From Burhinus oedicnemus (taxonomy: Eukaryota; Chordata; Aves; Charadriiformes; Burhinidae): a DNA stretch of 64,000 nucleotides. A program made the translations under genes and the position numbers. Each line of letters begins with the position of its first letter. Within the stretch, counting starts at the first letter, position 1. The stretch spans positions 668,468-732,467 of the forward strand of contig VFFE01007510.1 of NCBI GenBank assembly GCA_008921705.1. Direction: 5' to 3'. This document shows positions 50,778 to 63,565 of the stretch, piece by piece. Under the pieces are notes generated by a model. It ran no database searches and was not told the origin of the DNA. It saw nothing but the letters and a program-made list of their open reading frames with translations.

Positions 50778-50894
50778 AACATCCAAATAACAAATATAGA
50801 ATGGTACGTCCACAGAGGAGCAATGGGTTTCTCAATGTTTGAGATTTAGCGGTAGAAGCAATGCTTTTGTGCTGCCAGGGAACTGTGTTGTTTG

Positions 50895-51020
50895 CCTGAA
50901 AGGAAATGGATGTATCACGTTTCCTGCTTGTGGACTCGAATTAGCAAGTGCTCTCCTTATCTTGGAACACCACATGGTAGCCGAGACAGGGAAATAGTTT
51001 CCTTCTCGTCATTTCCTCAG
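50895..51020 (-). promoter_or_regulatory. MYCT1: MYCT1 5' flank with GGAA (ETS-like) sites
   Basis: In the MYCT1 sense there are GGAA cores at 50921-50924 (GCAGGAAACG), 50999-51002 and about 51013-51016 (GAGGAAATG), and one on the opposite strand at 50902-50905. ETS sites are a hallmark of endothelial promoters. A CCATTTCCTTTCAG|GC sequence ending at 50896 could alternatively be a splice acceptor, which would place the true promoter further upstream beyond a non-coding exon. Confidence 0.35.
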
Positions 51021-51888
51021 CCAGAGCAAATTGACTCAGAACAATACCAAATCTCCTCCTTCTCTGAAACTTTTTGAACCCCAAAATGTCCAGAGATAGA
51101 GATGAAAATTCCTTTCTCTTTCCTTTAATGATATTCTGTGTTGAAGACCTTCCTTAAATGTTCAAAAGCACTTGTATTCAGTGGGAATTTTCAACAAGGA
51201 CGAAATGTGTCAAGAGCCTTTTAATAAACACCATTTCATTAGTATATTTATTTAGGGTATGAGGATTGTTAGGCATTCGCCATTGTTCCCCAGCTAGTCT
51301 GAGGAACTAGCTGGGCCTGACAGTGTAACTGTAGGCATTAATATTTTAATGAGTGTACTTCAAATTTCCTTTGCCAATTCTTTTCCTTTCCACACCCCAT
51401 TCAAAAATATGAGTTCCCTGGAACACAAACAGCCTTTGAGCTAATTGTTTGGACAGTTTTAATACAATGCAGTGTTAATTCCCTGTTGGAATTTGTAGGT
51501 ACTGCTGCTAAATATAACAAATAGCAATAATAACACCTCTACAAAAGAAAATAGCCAAGATATCTAATGACACACACACAGAATTAATGGAGAATGCATG
51601 AGGATCAAGAAAATATATGATTTTGTATTTATGTGATAAATTCTGTAGGACTTGATTTTAACTATTTTCCTCTTAAATGTGTGGCAGATAATGGATACCC
51701 ATAAACATTCTACTATGAATATCAAAACTCTGTTCTCTGAAGAGTTATATGAGGTTTTGGTTTGTTCATTGTTTAAAAAAACAGAATCAACTACATGTAT
51801 TTTTCACAATGAATATCAGGAGTCCTCAATATTTAGGAATACTCCAATTTGAAGATTTGGATATGACATGATTTTAATGTTGAATCTT

Positions 51889-51915
51889 TTTTGGTTTTGT
51901 TTTGTTTTGTTTTGG
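51889..51915. repeat. (TTTTG)n short tandem repeat
   Basis: About five copies of the TTTTG pentamer, almost perfect. Confidence 0.9.
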
Positions 51916-53942
51916 ACTTTTTTTGCATGAAACAAATTTTTAAAAATACTGAGTAAAGATAATCCGATGGTTAATGGAACACTGACAGCTTTCAAAGCTG
52001 GTGTTTAAAATGGCGTATCCAAATACTGAGTTAAGCACCTGCATGAAAAAGATCTGATTTTCGGATGTCTGTGAACAAGATACAACTTGATAAGAAATGC
52101 TGCAATTATTTAGTTTGGTCGGGACATAGACATCAGAGCAGATGATAAAAAAAATACAAATTAAAGAATTCTACGACTAGGGTTAGTTTTGTGCTCTAAG
52201 AGTAGATGGCAATACAACAAAACTGAATTATTGTAGCCTATAAAAAGATGAAATTTAGTGATTTTAGTTTACGGGATGCATTTATTGAGATGAATATTGT
52301 AAAACAGAATTAAACACTGACCTTAATCTAGTTGAAAAGCAGATGAGTTCAGACATGGACACTTGTACAGATAATTAAATCTTCCGTATTATCAAGCATA
52401 TGAAATATGATGCCTTAATGCTTTTTGAGAAAGTCGACAGCAATGAGAAGAAACACGACAGTTTCTTTCTGGACAGGGTATTCCAAGATGCGAGTTCTCT
52501 CATTTTCCTCAGAAACAAACAGCTGATATGAACAATTGTCCGCAGCAGAAGATCAGAGAAGCTGAATCACCAAAAGTGTTACCTGGGCCATACACCTGTA
52601 ATGCTTGTCAGCAAGTCACAGCAAATAAAGTTTTAAATCAAACAAGGTGATGTGAGCTTACAATGATTTGCTAAGCAGGAGGCTCTTTCAGATCAGTTTC
52701 AAACTCTCTTTCCACTATTTAGTCTTGCAAGTAAAGGAAAGAACTGCAAGTTTGTGCAACAGAACCTATGTAAAATATGTACAGTGCATCACATCCTGAG
52801 ATGTCATAGTTAAAATGCAACCTCCTTCACCAAAAAGATAAAGCAGATTGATACATCACAAACTGTGTCTTAATTTATTATTTCAAATATTAGACAATTT
52901 TTTTTTCCCATTCATTATATTTCTGAGTATTGCAAGAATTTATTTTCTTGGTAACCCCATTAGTTCTTTCATTTTTCTCTATTGAGAAGTATCTTTTCCT
53001 GAAAATAAAATCATCATAACTCAAGGTGCCCTCATGGATAAAAATGCTCATCACCATTCATTACACTGGCCAGTATAACACACTGTCACTTCTGACTGAT
53101 GGGAGACAGAGGTACGTAGAGGTCGAGCTGTCAAATATACTGCTGATGTGAGTTCAATTCCAATGAAATGAGCAGCCTCTTACCCCTTGAAAAGAAGAAA
53201 TTAATTCTGTCCTTAAAGTTTTTTAATGTATTGATTAAATGAAGAGAGGTCCTTTGAATTTACAACAGCACAAGCCCAAATCCCTGAAGAAAAAGAACTT
53301 TAAGGGAAAAAAAAAATGATGGGCATCATCACGTATTTTTCTAATGTATTTGAAAAATCATGGCCACCTAAACTGTAGGTACACAAAGCAGCGCTAGCAG
53401 GTGCAGTCACCCGTTTCCCTGACCGTGCGCAACCATGAGTGGAGGAATTGGCACCATTGCCAGCCTGCTCTGGGGGCAGCAGTTGCTTTCTCTGAGGCAT
53501 TTATGCTTTTCTAGTTGATATATTATGATTCTTCTCTTTTTCTGTGCCTTCCAGTAAACTCCTAGATGTTTTCTGTTCAGCAAAACACTTTCAGTGGAGA
53601 GATACTTTAGTGGGTGCATAGAGATTCATTTAGTTGAAACCATTTTTTCAGCTGGCCAAGGCTCATGGTGATGATGTTTGAGTATGATCAGTAAGCCCTA
53701 CAAGTTGAACCCAGATCTTAGCTACTGTCAATCACTGCCAGACAGAAGGGTCATACCACTGTCACTAGAAGCAAAAAATGAGCACCATGACAGAATTCTA
53801 AAGCAACTTGCTGAAAAGTATTTTTCAGTTTTTCATTTGCTACTATTACTGGCAATTCTTAAGGAAACATAGGTATATATGCTAAATTCTCCTGCAGGAA
53901 CCTACAAAATCTTTTTATTGCAAATGTATGCAGATTTCACTT

Positions 53943-53976
53943 AAAAAAAAAAAAAANNNNNNNNNNNNNNNNNNNN

Positions 53977-54005
<29 letters not shown>
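53943..54005. other. A-run / 20-N gap / T-run
   Basis: Fourteen A, then Ns at 53957-53976, then twenty-nine T. The assembler stopped in a homopolymer region. The switch from A to T across the gap means the missing sequence contains a strand change, for example two oppositely oriented poly(A)-tailed inserts, a hairpin, or a misjoin. Confidence 0.95.
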
Positions 54006-54009
<4 letters not shown>

Positions 54010-57000
54010 TTTCCATCTGGAGATTAAGATTTAGGCTGGGATTTCCTTTAATTGTTTCATATTTCAGCAGCCTCATATTTGTCCTTGGTTAGTTTTACAG
54101 CTCTCCGGATGCATGAAGAAAAACTCAGGAATTTTTGTTCTTTGACCAGTGATGAAAAATGTTCCTGTCTCCCATCAAACTATCCATTTTCAAGGCTGCT
54201 CTTAATATGACAGAAGACAGAAGCTACAGACTGAATTTACTGCCTCTAATGACTCACTTCTATCCTTTTCAAGATCAAACAGCAGATTTCTTCAGTTTAC
54301 CTGAATAGTTAAATAACCTACTTCCACGTGCTGGCTTTATCAGAATACACCTTTTGATACGCTATGCCTGCTATGAATGAAGAGGAATATGGCTGCAGTA
54401 ACATCGTCATCTCAGAAAACACCTTGGTTTCCAGGAGTGTATTAGATGTTATTAATTTTTCTCCAGATTTTTCAGAAGAATTGTGGGTAGGAAATGTACG
54501 AGAATTTCAGACATTCAATATTTTTGGGAGGTGTGAAATCCTAAGGACATAACATATAAAGAAGGTCCCTCATTGCTAATTATGTACCATTACATGATGG
54601 GAAGATAATGTCACAGCGCAGAATGTGAATACACTTTGTATTTACCAGAACATGTACCAAAATTTTAGATCCAATATTCAACTCAAAACTCTAAAACCAT
54701 TTTTTTTCCCTAACATGGAAGTCTTATATAGTCTAGTGAAAGGTGACTGAGAAATATAAAAAGAGGCAGAGGCGAGCCCTCCCCTTCTGCCAGCCACACA
54801 CTTTCAGATTGCTGATCTGTTTCATGATATTTGTGATATTGAACACTGTGTTTGTGTATTTATATGTGTATGGGAAAGCAAGGGTGAGGGAATTAAAAAA
54901 GAGTACACATATTTTATGTTAATGCATTTCAGCACAGGTTAAATTTAAGGCCAGAGGGGAAAAAATTTTGAGTCAAGTTTATGTAACTGAAATACGTAAT
55001 GTTAAAAGGGGCAGTGGGTCCTGCTGGAAGCAACAGTGGTAAGTTGTGTGGGAAAAGGCCAGTTTTAACATCTCTGCACTGCATTCCTACAACAAAGTAA
55101 TAGCTAGGGAGTATGGTACTGAGGGTTGGCATTATAGGGCTTGTGTGGGTCCAGCTGCGCACCAGGGTAATGGGGTCACCCTTGGGGACACAAGGAGGTG
55201 AAGCAGGGAGCGGGCAAAGATGAGCTCTTTGGGGCTAACAGAAAGTCAGCAACTCTCCTCTCACTGTTTCCTATCTAACAGCTTGCATGATATTTTGTGG
55301 TGGTCCACATGGAGCTAGCAGTTTGGAGTCTAACTTGAAAAAATCAAACTCAAACTTTTATTTTATCGGGAGATGAAATTGTGAGTAACCATCCCAGAAC
55401 AGAAGACAACAAGGTGCTCTCATCATCTGAGGGTTCTTTCCTCACAAGGAACTAATTAGGCAAAATGGAGGAATAAACCCACCTAGATTCAACCCTTAAA
55501 TTGAAGCTTGATAAATTACTAAAGAGGATTATATGGCATAATTGCTCATAGGGGCAGAAAACTGGAGTCAGCAATCCAAAAAATACCTCTTGGTTCTCTG
55601 TTCTCCTACAACTGCATCCTGTGAACCACTTCCCGCTCAAGAGATGAAAATAAAATCCACCAATATGCTTTCCAAAGGGTAGAAAACTTTTGTCCAATGG
55701 CCAAAATTGCCAATTTTGCACAAACTTGCAATCTAATAAAGAGATTTGCCATTATGTCCTCAGAATACAGCATTTCCTTGTCTTCAGCTATGATACTAGA
55801 GGTAAAAGGACAGGGCAATAGACCTCAGGGTCTTCCTACCCAGTTCTTCACCCCTGAACTTTCTGAGACCTGCAGCTCTGAAGCATGACATTTAGTAGAC
55901 TCATTACCTTAATTCAGATTACCATCCTATTCTTTCTACTGCTCATTAAGAAAGACCAAGTAAGGGGAGCGAAAGAAATAACACCCAAACACAATTCGGT
56001 ATGAGAGCAAAATCATACCATTTTCATAGTAACTGACTGAGCTCTACAGTTGAGCTGTAAATTTTGTATCCAGCTACCAACATTGGATAAAAAAATGATC
56101 TCTTGCTGTTGTATTCTGTCATACCTGCTGTTAAAAAGATGGAATGAAATTATATCCATTTTTCCCAGTCCCTAGGGCAGTGTGAAATTTTTAATTTCAC
56201 TGACAAATAATGTTCACAGATATATCTATATTTGTTCAAACTGAGAGACACTTCTTGTCTTTCACAGACATTAGGTTGCCGGTGTGAGCAGCAGGTGGGT
56301 GTCTCATTTACCTTTATAGTGCATGAACTGTTTAGGAGCAGAATTGTATTTGTCCCAGGTTGTCACGTAGAATTTAATGGACTTGACTCATCATGCGGCA
56401 TTGCCTTAGAACAGAAAAAAATATTCCTGCCTGCTACTGTTTGCATGTGGAGTTGTACATCAGTGGATCTGTGTGGATGTTCAGTACCTCGGTAGTGTGG
56501 CTGTCCCTGGGTGGGCAGAGGCTGTTAATAGTAATCCTTTTGCTGAGATGTAAACTAGGGCTTACCATTGACATGGTCTTCATTTTGTCACAGTTAGGAA
56601 TACCAAGAAACATAGCATACTGGATTCAGGGTATGTTTCTGGGACCCATTTTTATATTCATTTTAGCGGAAACAGTTCCCTTCTGTCATTTCATTACGTG
56701 TGTTAACTAAGAGCCTAATGCAAACACATTGTTACACATCCCTACACATACTGAGATATCGTAATAGGTGTGGCATGGGTGGATAAGCATTTAGAGTGTA
56801 TTTGTATCTCCTGTATATCTGAAATATCTTCCAAAAATGAGATGAGAAGGATGGTAAGAAGAAATTCATTACTGTCTATATGTTTTTAGTAAGTCTGTTG
56901 CCAAGCTAAATCTTCTATAGATTTCAATGCTAAAAAAAAATTTCAGAACCACTTTATAATGGGATTTTTCCCAGTCTAATGTGTTATGCCTGGATTACCT

Positions 57001-60000
57001 CATTATTTTTTCCAGACCTGTATCTGGTCTATGAGGCTAGTCATGAAAAATAGTCTTTGTGGAGTCACATGTCACAAAAGATATCATTTTTGGTTTGATT
57101 TAGTTAGGTTTACTGTGGATATACTGCTTAATTTCCATGACTGCATTTGTTTGATAGATGAACAAATTGAAAATTCCTCTTTCATTTTTCTAGGCAAATG
57201 GCTTATGACAGTAAAAATGTGCTTTCTGAGTCACACCTAGTAAATGAGTAAAGTGAAGCAAAACAACAGCAAATATTTGATTATTATGGTCCCCTTCATC
57301 AGTTTACTAGTACCATAAAAAAAGTTCTAAATAACCAAAACCTTTTCTGAAGTGCAGAGTGAGAGGAAATCCTATGGGGAAGGTTAAGAATGGAGGCATG
57401 ATGAACAATTGAAGGAAATTGCCTTTCAGTAGTCATGAATGTTTAATCTTCTCTTCCTCTGATTGGCAGGATCACACCATAGTCACAGAGTATCAATTTG
57501 TTGCTATACATCCAACAAGCTTGGAATGCAACTCATAAGGAAATTAGCCGGACTGGCATTTCTCTGTTACCGTACTTTTGAATTGCCCGAGTAAAATTAA
57601 AATGTACGTGATGCCAAAATGTTCTGAAGTATATAAAGCCAAAATTAATCACCCAGAAAAGTACAAAGAGTGCCACAATACCTCACAACACTGTAAGTAA
57701 AGGTTTTGAGGACTATAAAGTCCATGGGCAATGCCCTGTATGCCAATTTAGCTTGCTTGGTTTTGTTATTATTTATTATACTCATCCCACATGGCAATCA
57801 CAACTCTGTTGTACTTAAGTATTGTACAAACAAATTAGAGTGAGACTAGGTGATTTGCATTTCTTCTTTGTTGTGCAAATGATTGTTTCCTGTACCCTGC
57901 AGGAAACCATGATATCGAAAAGCAAAAGTCTAAGACTCCAGTCATTGATATTTTTCCTTTTGATTATTTTCTTTGCCCTTCTAAGAGCAGTATTTGAGGT
58001 TTAAAGGCATTTCTCCGGGTGTGTATTTGGCAGGTCTATCATCCTCGCCTTGCGTGTCAAGCTGCAGTTCATTAGAGCAGGACCATTGCCGACTGCTGTG
58101 AAGGCAAGATGCTGGCAGCAAGCTGTTTGTCTGTCTCACCTCAGCTTAAGCAGAGAAGTAGCCAAAAGCAAAAGGAGGTACTGGATCATCTTTTAGTGGG
58201 AAAAAGATAAAAGTGCCCTGTCAAGGATTTCTCTGAGTATACCCACGAGTCCCAGAGGATTTCTCTCCCAAATTAACTACAGAAATTTTGCTCCGATGAA
58301 AGACAGCTGTGGTCGCTCCTTCCACATATCCCTTCCTTTTTATTGCAGCAGATCTAGATATCCCAGCACTTTTCAGAGCCACAAACATCTAAACTTTTAC
58401 CCCAACCCACACCCATATAGCCATCCTAGCCACCCCTGAAAATCCCCATCACTCCTTCTCTCCCGAGCACCCACACAAACATCTGTACTTGTAACCTTCA
58501 TGCCGCTGAGCACCCCAGTCCCTCAGCAAGCTAATCAGAGAGCTCCACAGAGAATGGAAATGCAATTATGGTCCTTTGGAAACTGGTGAATAATTAATTT
58601 AACCATTTTCTATTGCATGTCATTAATTTTTACAGCTCTCAGATGGCTTGCTATTATAAAGAGTAAGCTTAATAAATTTCGAGCTGTAAGGGCCAGGAGT
58701 TGTGGACACAGGCATCCAAGCACAGAGTGACTGCAGAAACTCCAGATGTAAAAAATAATATACCGGTAAGTACAAGGAGCTTGGTACTGGTTTCATGTAC
58801 ACTTTCATGCATGCTTTCCATTTTACACTGATGAAGCTTTCAGTAGAGTAACTCCTGATTCATTCTGGAAAAGACTTGGGAGATGAGCACTTCTACGATG
58901 TAAGACTTCTGAAGCAGATTTTTAGCATAAAGAAATACGCATCAGTAAATTGAATTACATTGACTTACAATGATGAATGGAACAATTAAAAAGGTCAGGA
59001 AATAAAATTATGAGAGGTGATGAAAACGTAAGGGAACAGACAGCTTACAAAAGCGAAGCATATAGCTTACAAAAGTAAAGCAGTCAATATGACCACTGGA
59101 CATGGGTCAGTCAAACTTAAGAAAGCAAGCATTCAGTAAGACTAAAACGTGGAACTGAGGGGCATACATCAGAAATAACTGCTGACCCTTTCAATTAAGA
59201 TCACCTGATCTCAACCAAAGAGCTCTGGACTGGTCAGGGAAGTGTCCTAAGGCAAAAATAAGACTGTCATGACAGAGCATGGCTTGAGATTAAAAAAAAT
59301 AGGCAAAATTGTGGAGATTTCATTAACTAGACAACTGTCAGAAATGGTAAGAGGAAACTGTAATAGGTGAATTGATGTCAGCAAGAATACTTCCACTTTC
59401 CAGTTTTGAAGACAAAGATAGTACAGACAAAGATAGTCGCATGTCTTTTGAAACAACGAGTGTTGCCAACTCTCAGGAATATATTATGAAAGATTCTGCT
59501 TTGGTGATGACAACCTACATCTGATCTTCAGATAACAGCAAACAAAATACCCTCCGCCTGGCTGATTAATCACTTACTGCTGCCTTCTTTAGAAAAACAG
59601 TTGATAAACTAAGCAAGCAGACTTTATATTCCTACTCCTCAGTGACAGAAAGAAATATATTTGGACTTTTCTTGGGATGGGTTGAGCTGACTGGAGTTGG
59701 GTTGGCAATTTTTAGATGAGGGACGAGAAGAGAAGAGAGATAGGACGCATCTAATAGGGTTTTCATCAAAAGACAACGTAAACCAGAAAAATCCCAAGGA
59801 TTCAGAGAGGATCAGCTCTGGGTCCTCCCTAGTCTACTCTGAAAATTATCAGGTGGCTTGTCTCTAAAGCTGCAAGTTAAGGCATAGATTGGAGGGCAGA
59901 AGAACTTGGTAGGCTCTGCCTTACATTCAGGGCTCAGAGTTCAGGTTCAGCCAGATCGACAGAGGTGTTTGTGGGACTACAGAGAGTGCAAGACTGTTGG

Positions 60001-63000
60001 ACCACTGGACACATTATCCAGTTTGTGATTAAAAGCACAGTATAGTTTCAGAGCCTTGTACTTAACCCTATGCTCTGCCAAAAACTAGAAAAACAAAAAA
60101 TGCTTTGGAGCTAGGCAGGGGGAGCTCCTGAATCAAAATACGGATCCAAAAATTAATTAAAAAGTCCCCAGTGTCATTTGGTTCTTTGTCATTATATCTG
60201 AACTCCTGAGGAATGGAACTCCTGAAGAATGGAAAATCACAGTGGCCTGCAGTTGTCACAGCCTGGGCGGAAATAAAATGACCAGAAAGAATTCAGTGAA
60301 AAAGGCAGATATGGTTAGCTCTATGTAACTCCTACGCTCCCATTTGTGTAAAGCCCCTGCTGACCATATTGCTAACTGCTTCCTGTGTCCAGAGGATATG
60401 AGTCTGTAGCAAGTCTGCGCTGCAGAGTATTGGTGGTCCAGGTAAATCTGTAGCAGATTGCCCTATGATTTTTGGAGTGCTCCACTTCAGAGTCAGACGT
60501 GCTAATCGAAACAGTGGCCAGTAGAGTCATCCCCACCAATGCAACCTGAACACAAAATCACGCCATTCTGATCTGGTAGTATTTTATATCTCTCTGAACT
60601 CCCCCTGTAAAAACTGTGCAAACAACAAAATATTTGTCTCTGGAGAATTCACGATTTATGAAATCTCCAGAGATAAGCACAGAGGAGCTAGAAGCATCTG
60701 GGCTTAAATGCCATAAATTTGACGCTGACTTTGACAGGCATCTGCAAATAACACGACTGAAACCAAAGTGCATAGTGCTCCATAAAATAAGGAGAACCAG
60801 TTTTAGAAAAAGCGCTATTGGCAATTTAAAGGAAAACACTGTAAGGATATAAATCATCAGCAGTCTGTCTGGGCTTCTCTTTCAGCTATAAATCTTAATT
60901 TTTTGAGGTTAGAGAAAGACAGAGCTAGGAGAGATTTTTGTTGAGAAGCACTTTTCTGAAAGCTTGTTTCTGCTCCCAAGCACACCATTTAGCATTGGTT
61001 TGCTCTAGACAGGAAAAGATATTCACCCAAAGCAGTGAGGCAGCGAGAAAGACTTCCCCTGCAGACTTTCTGTCCTAGTGGAGGGGCATATTTACTGAAT
61101 AATCCTTGGGATGAATTTTAACTATGTTCTGTATTGTTGTATTGTAGCACAGTATTTTCCCAAAATAAACATTGCACTGTGGAGGAGCTGTGGTCCTGAA
61201 ACTGCCTAATTTACTCCTAGTCACGGTTGAACATGGGAGACATCCAGTGAAAAAATATTCAGATGTCGTAGGGATGAATGACTCACATGAAATGCAGACA
61301 CCTTCAGGATAAAGCACAACACTGTGAAACAGTGGAGAGAGACAGTTAAAGCCAAGAGATGGGTAACATAATTTTGGAAAGCAAAGAAAGACATTTTGTA
61401 GGCACACTAACTTAGTCTTTCAATATTGCTTGGCCTTTCTACAGGCCAATTAGAAATCTTATAATTTCATTCTTAGATTTGATCCATCAATTCAAAAAGT
61501 GTTTGTTCTTAGTCAAATTCCTGTCTGTTTCTGTATATGTGAGATTTGTGTACCATTATTTTTCACTCTGTACTTTGTTATACTTGTCCTTCTTAAAACT
61601 CTTATTTTAAATAAGCATTTTTTTATGGAAGTTGTAGTATTGTTTTAAACAACACCATCTGAAAAAGAAGTCTCTCTATGCTTCTGCTTTTCATAGAAAA
61701 CACCAAGCTTCCTACTCGTTATCTGACAAGACTTAGAGTTTCGTGCTCCTGAGTGAGAACGATCATGATGAAAAGCATGGATGTCTCATAGAAGAATCCT
61801 GACGCTGTTCAGAAGAACTTCTGGTGCTACCAGTCAACATCAAAAGGTAGAAAATAATATCTGATAAGATTAATTGTACAGAGACAACAGATTTCTGCCT
61901 GCAGAAGTTCTCATGAATATTAAGATGCTTCTCTTACCTGATGAATTTAAGATATATTCAAAATGAGGTCAGGAAAGACTTTGGATAAATTCTTTCACTC
62001 ACACATAGTGTACAGTGGCTCAGAAACATGCTTTGTCATTTAAAATATTTAACATAACTAAAATATTTAGGTTTTTTAATAGTCTTTTTGATACATTTTG
62101 TATCAAGTCTGGAATAGAAGTCAGAAAATACAGATTTGGAACTGCAAGCATAACAACAGTGACAGAGAATAGTAACTGACTATCAGTCAGTCGATAGTCA
62201 AGTAATGATGGTGATGGATAAGAATCCTAACTACATTGATTACAGGTGATGAAGAATCATGGGATTGGGGTTTCCTGTAGGTAGATGTTGTATAATCAGG
62301 GAGATAAGCCTCACACTTGACCCTTATACTGCTGGAACAACTGAAGTGAAGCAAAGAGGTTCAAAAAACAATTCTACTTTAAAAAATAATGTTTTCCCAA
62401 GGGATACTGACTGATTCCATCTTCCTCCTCATGTCTTGGCAGCATCAAGTTTGTTCTTGCCAGGTGCTGTAACTGCCTCAGGTGGCACACCGATCTTCTC
62501 ACCCCTCATTAAACACACTGGTCTCCATTTCTGTTTAGATGTCCTTTCAGATTAGACCGCACATAACATCTCCACATCTTCCAATGTCCCCGACACTGCT
62601 GTAAGCTTCTCTTCCTACCAGGTTGGTCTTTAACTTTAGTCTCCAAATCATCATTTTACTGTGGCCGCTGACATACTCTGTGGTTTCAGCCTTGTTTATT
62701 ATTTTTACCACAAGGAATTGCTGTTTGACAGTAGTATTGTACTTCAGAGCAGTAATTATTTAAATTTCTTTATATTTTAAGCTAAATTATTTTTCTGTTG
62801 ACATATGTAATTCTGAACAAGTAAAGAAACGCAATTATTCTGCCTAGTGTTACATAACAAGACAATTCATCAAGGGTTTATGACTTTTCCTGATGTTTGT
62901 CCATGTTTGCTTGAGGTTGGTGCCAGCTGAAATTCTGCCCAGTGCTGTTCAAAGGCGCAGTTGACAAAGACACCTTGTCTCTATTAGACTGTGAGGAAAT

Positions 63001-63237
63001 TCAAAATAACTTCAGCTTTGGTAGCTGAGAGTTTCCTGGTCTGTTCCTGCAGCACCTTTCTGGCCCAGCACTAAAGGAAAGAACTTTTTGATACAGTCCA
63101 CATGGTGGCACTATATGATCATGTTTGCTTTGTACTACTGGTTCATGTCAAACAAGTTACTTTTATCATGTTTGATCTGAATTTTTAAACAGATTTTTTT
63201 TTTTTAAAGCTGAAGCATTATTAAAAATGTTACGTTA

Positions 63238-63562
63238 TGTGTTTAAAGGCTGACTCCCACAACACACAGGAGCCTGGAGGCAAAAGGGCAGATGGAGGAG
63301 TGTGGGAAAACGGAGGGATAAAATGTGTCCTGTAGACAAGCTGCTGGTCAATACGCTTGTCTGGCCACTGCCTGCACTTGATCAGCACAGTCTGTCCTGG
63401 CTTCTCATTAAACTCCATTTCTAGCTGTTTTCCTGGGTGAGGGGCACGGGTGTGCATGGGCGTGTACAGCAACTGGTGTGGGACCAGGGACCATGGGGGC
63501 CCGCGCATCTCTGCTGCCCGCACCTGGAGAGACTGGGGAACGCACACACGTGGGTGTGGCTG
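63238..63562. mobile_element. possible LTR-derived sequence
   Basis: GC-richer block ending right at a CR1 tail. It includes 'ttctcattaaactccatttc', a late-LTR style segment with an ATTAAA signal, amid purine/pyrimidine-biased text unlike its AT-rich flanks. I see no terminal TG/CA pair or target duplication, so this is weak. Confidence 0.25.
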
Positions 63563-63565
63563 TCT

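Larger units (their letters stand above)
51021..63229. other. intergenic upstream of MYCT1
   Basis: About 12 kb of AT-rich DNA. Synteny suggests SYNE1 lies beyond it, head to head with MYCT1, but no SYNE1 exon is recognisable. Short local duplications occur at 59042-59085 ('agcttacaaaag'), 59408-59436 ('acaaagatag') and 60203-60235 ('ggaactcctga'). Apart from the items listed separately I see nothing. Confidence 0.5.

Noticed and set aside
54929..55162. Minus frame with N-I-T and N-L-T sequons, considered as a MYCT1 first exon
   Set aside because: No donor in the required phase and no similarity beyond isolated sequons.
61075..61407. 110-codon minus frame
   Set aside because: Cys/Phe/Ser-rich translation of AT-rich DNA without conserved motif or exon boundaries.
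51021..63229. 5' exons of SYNE1 expected from synteny
   Set aside because: No calponin-homology or spectrin-repeat coding sequence is visible; the gene probably begins beyond the window.
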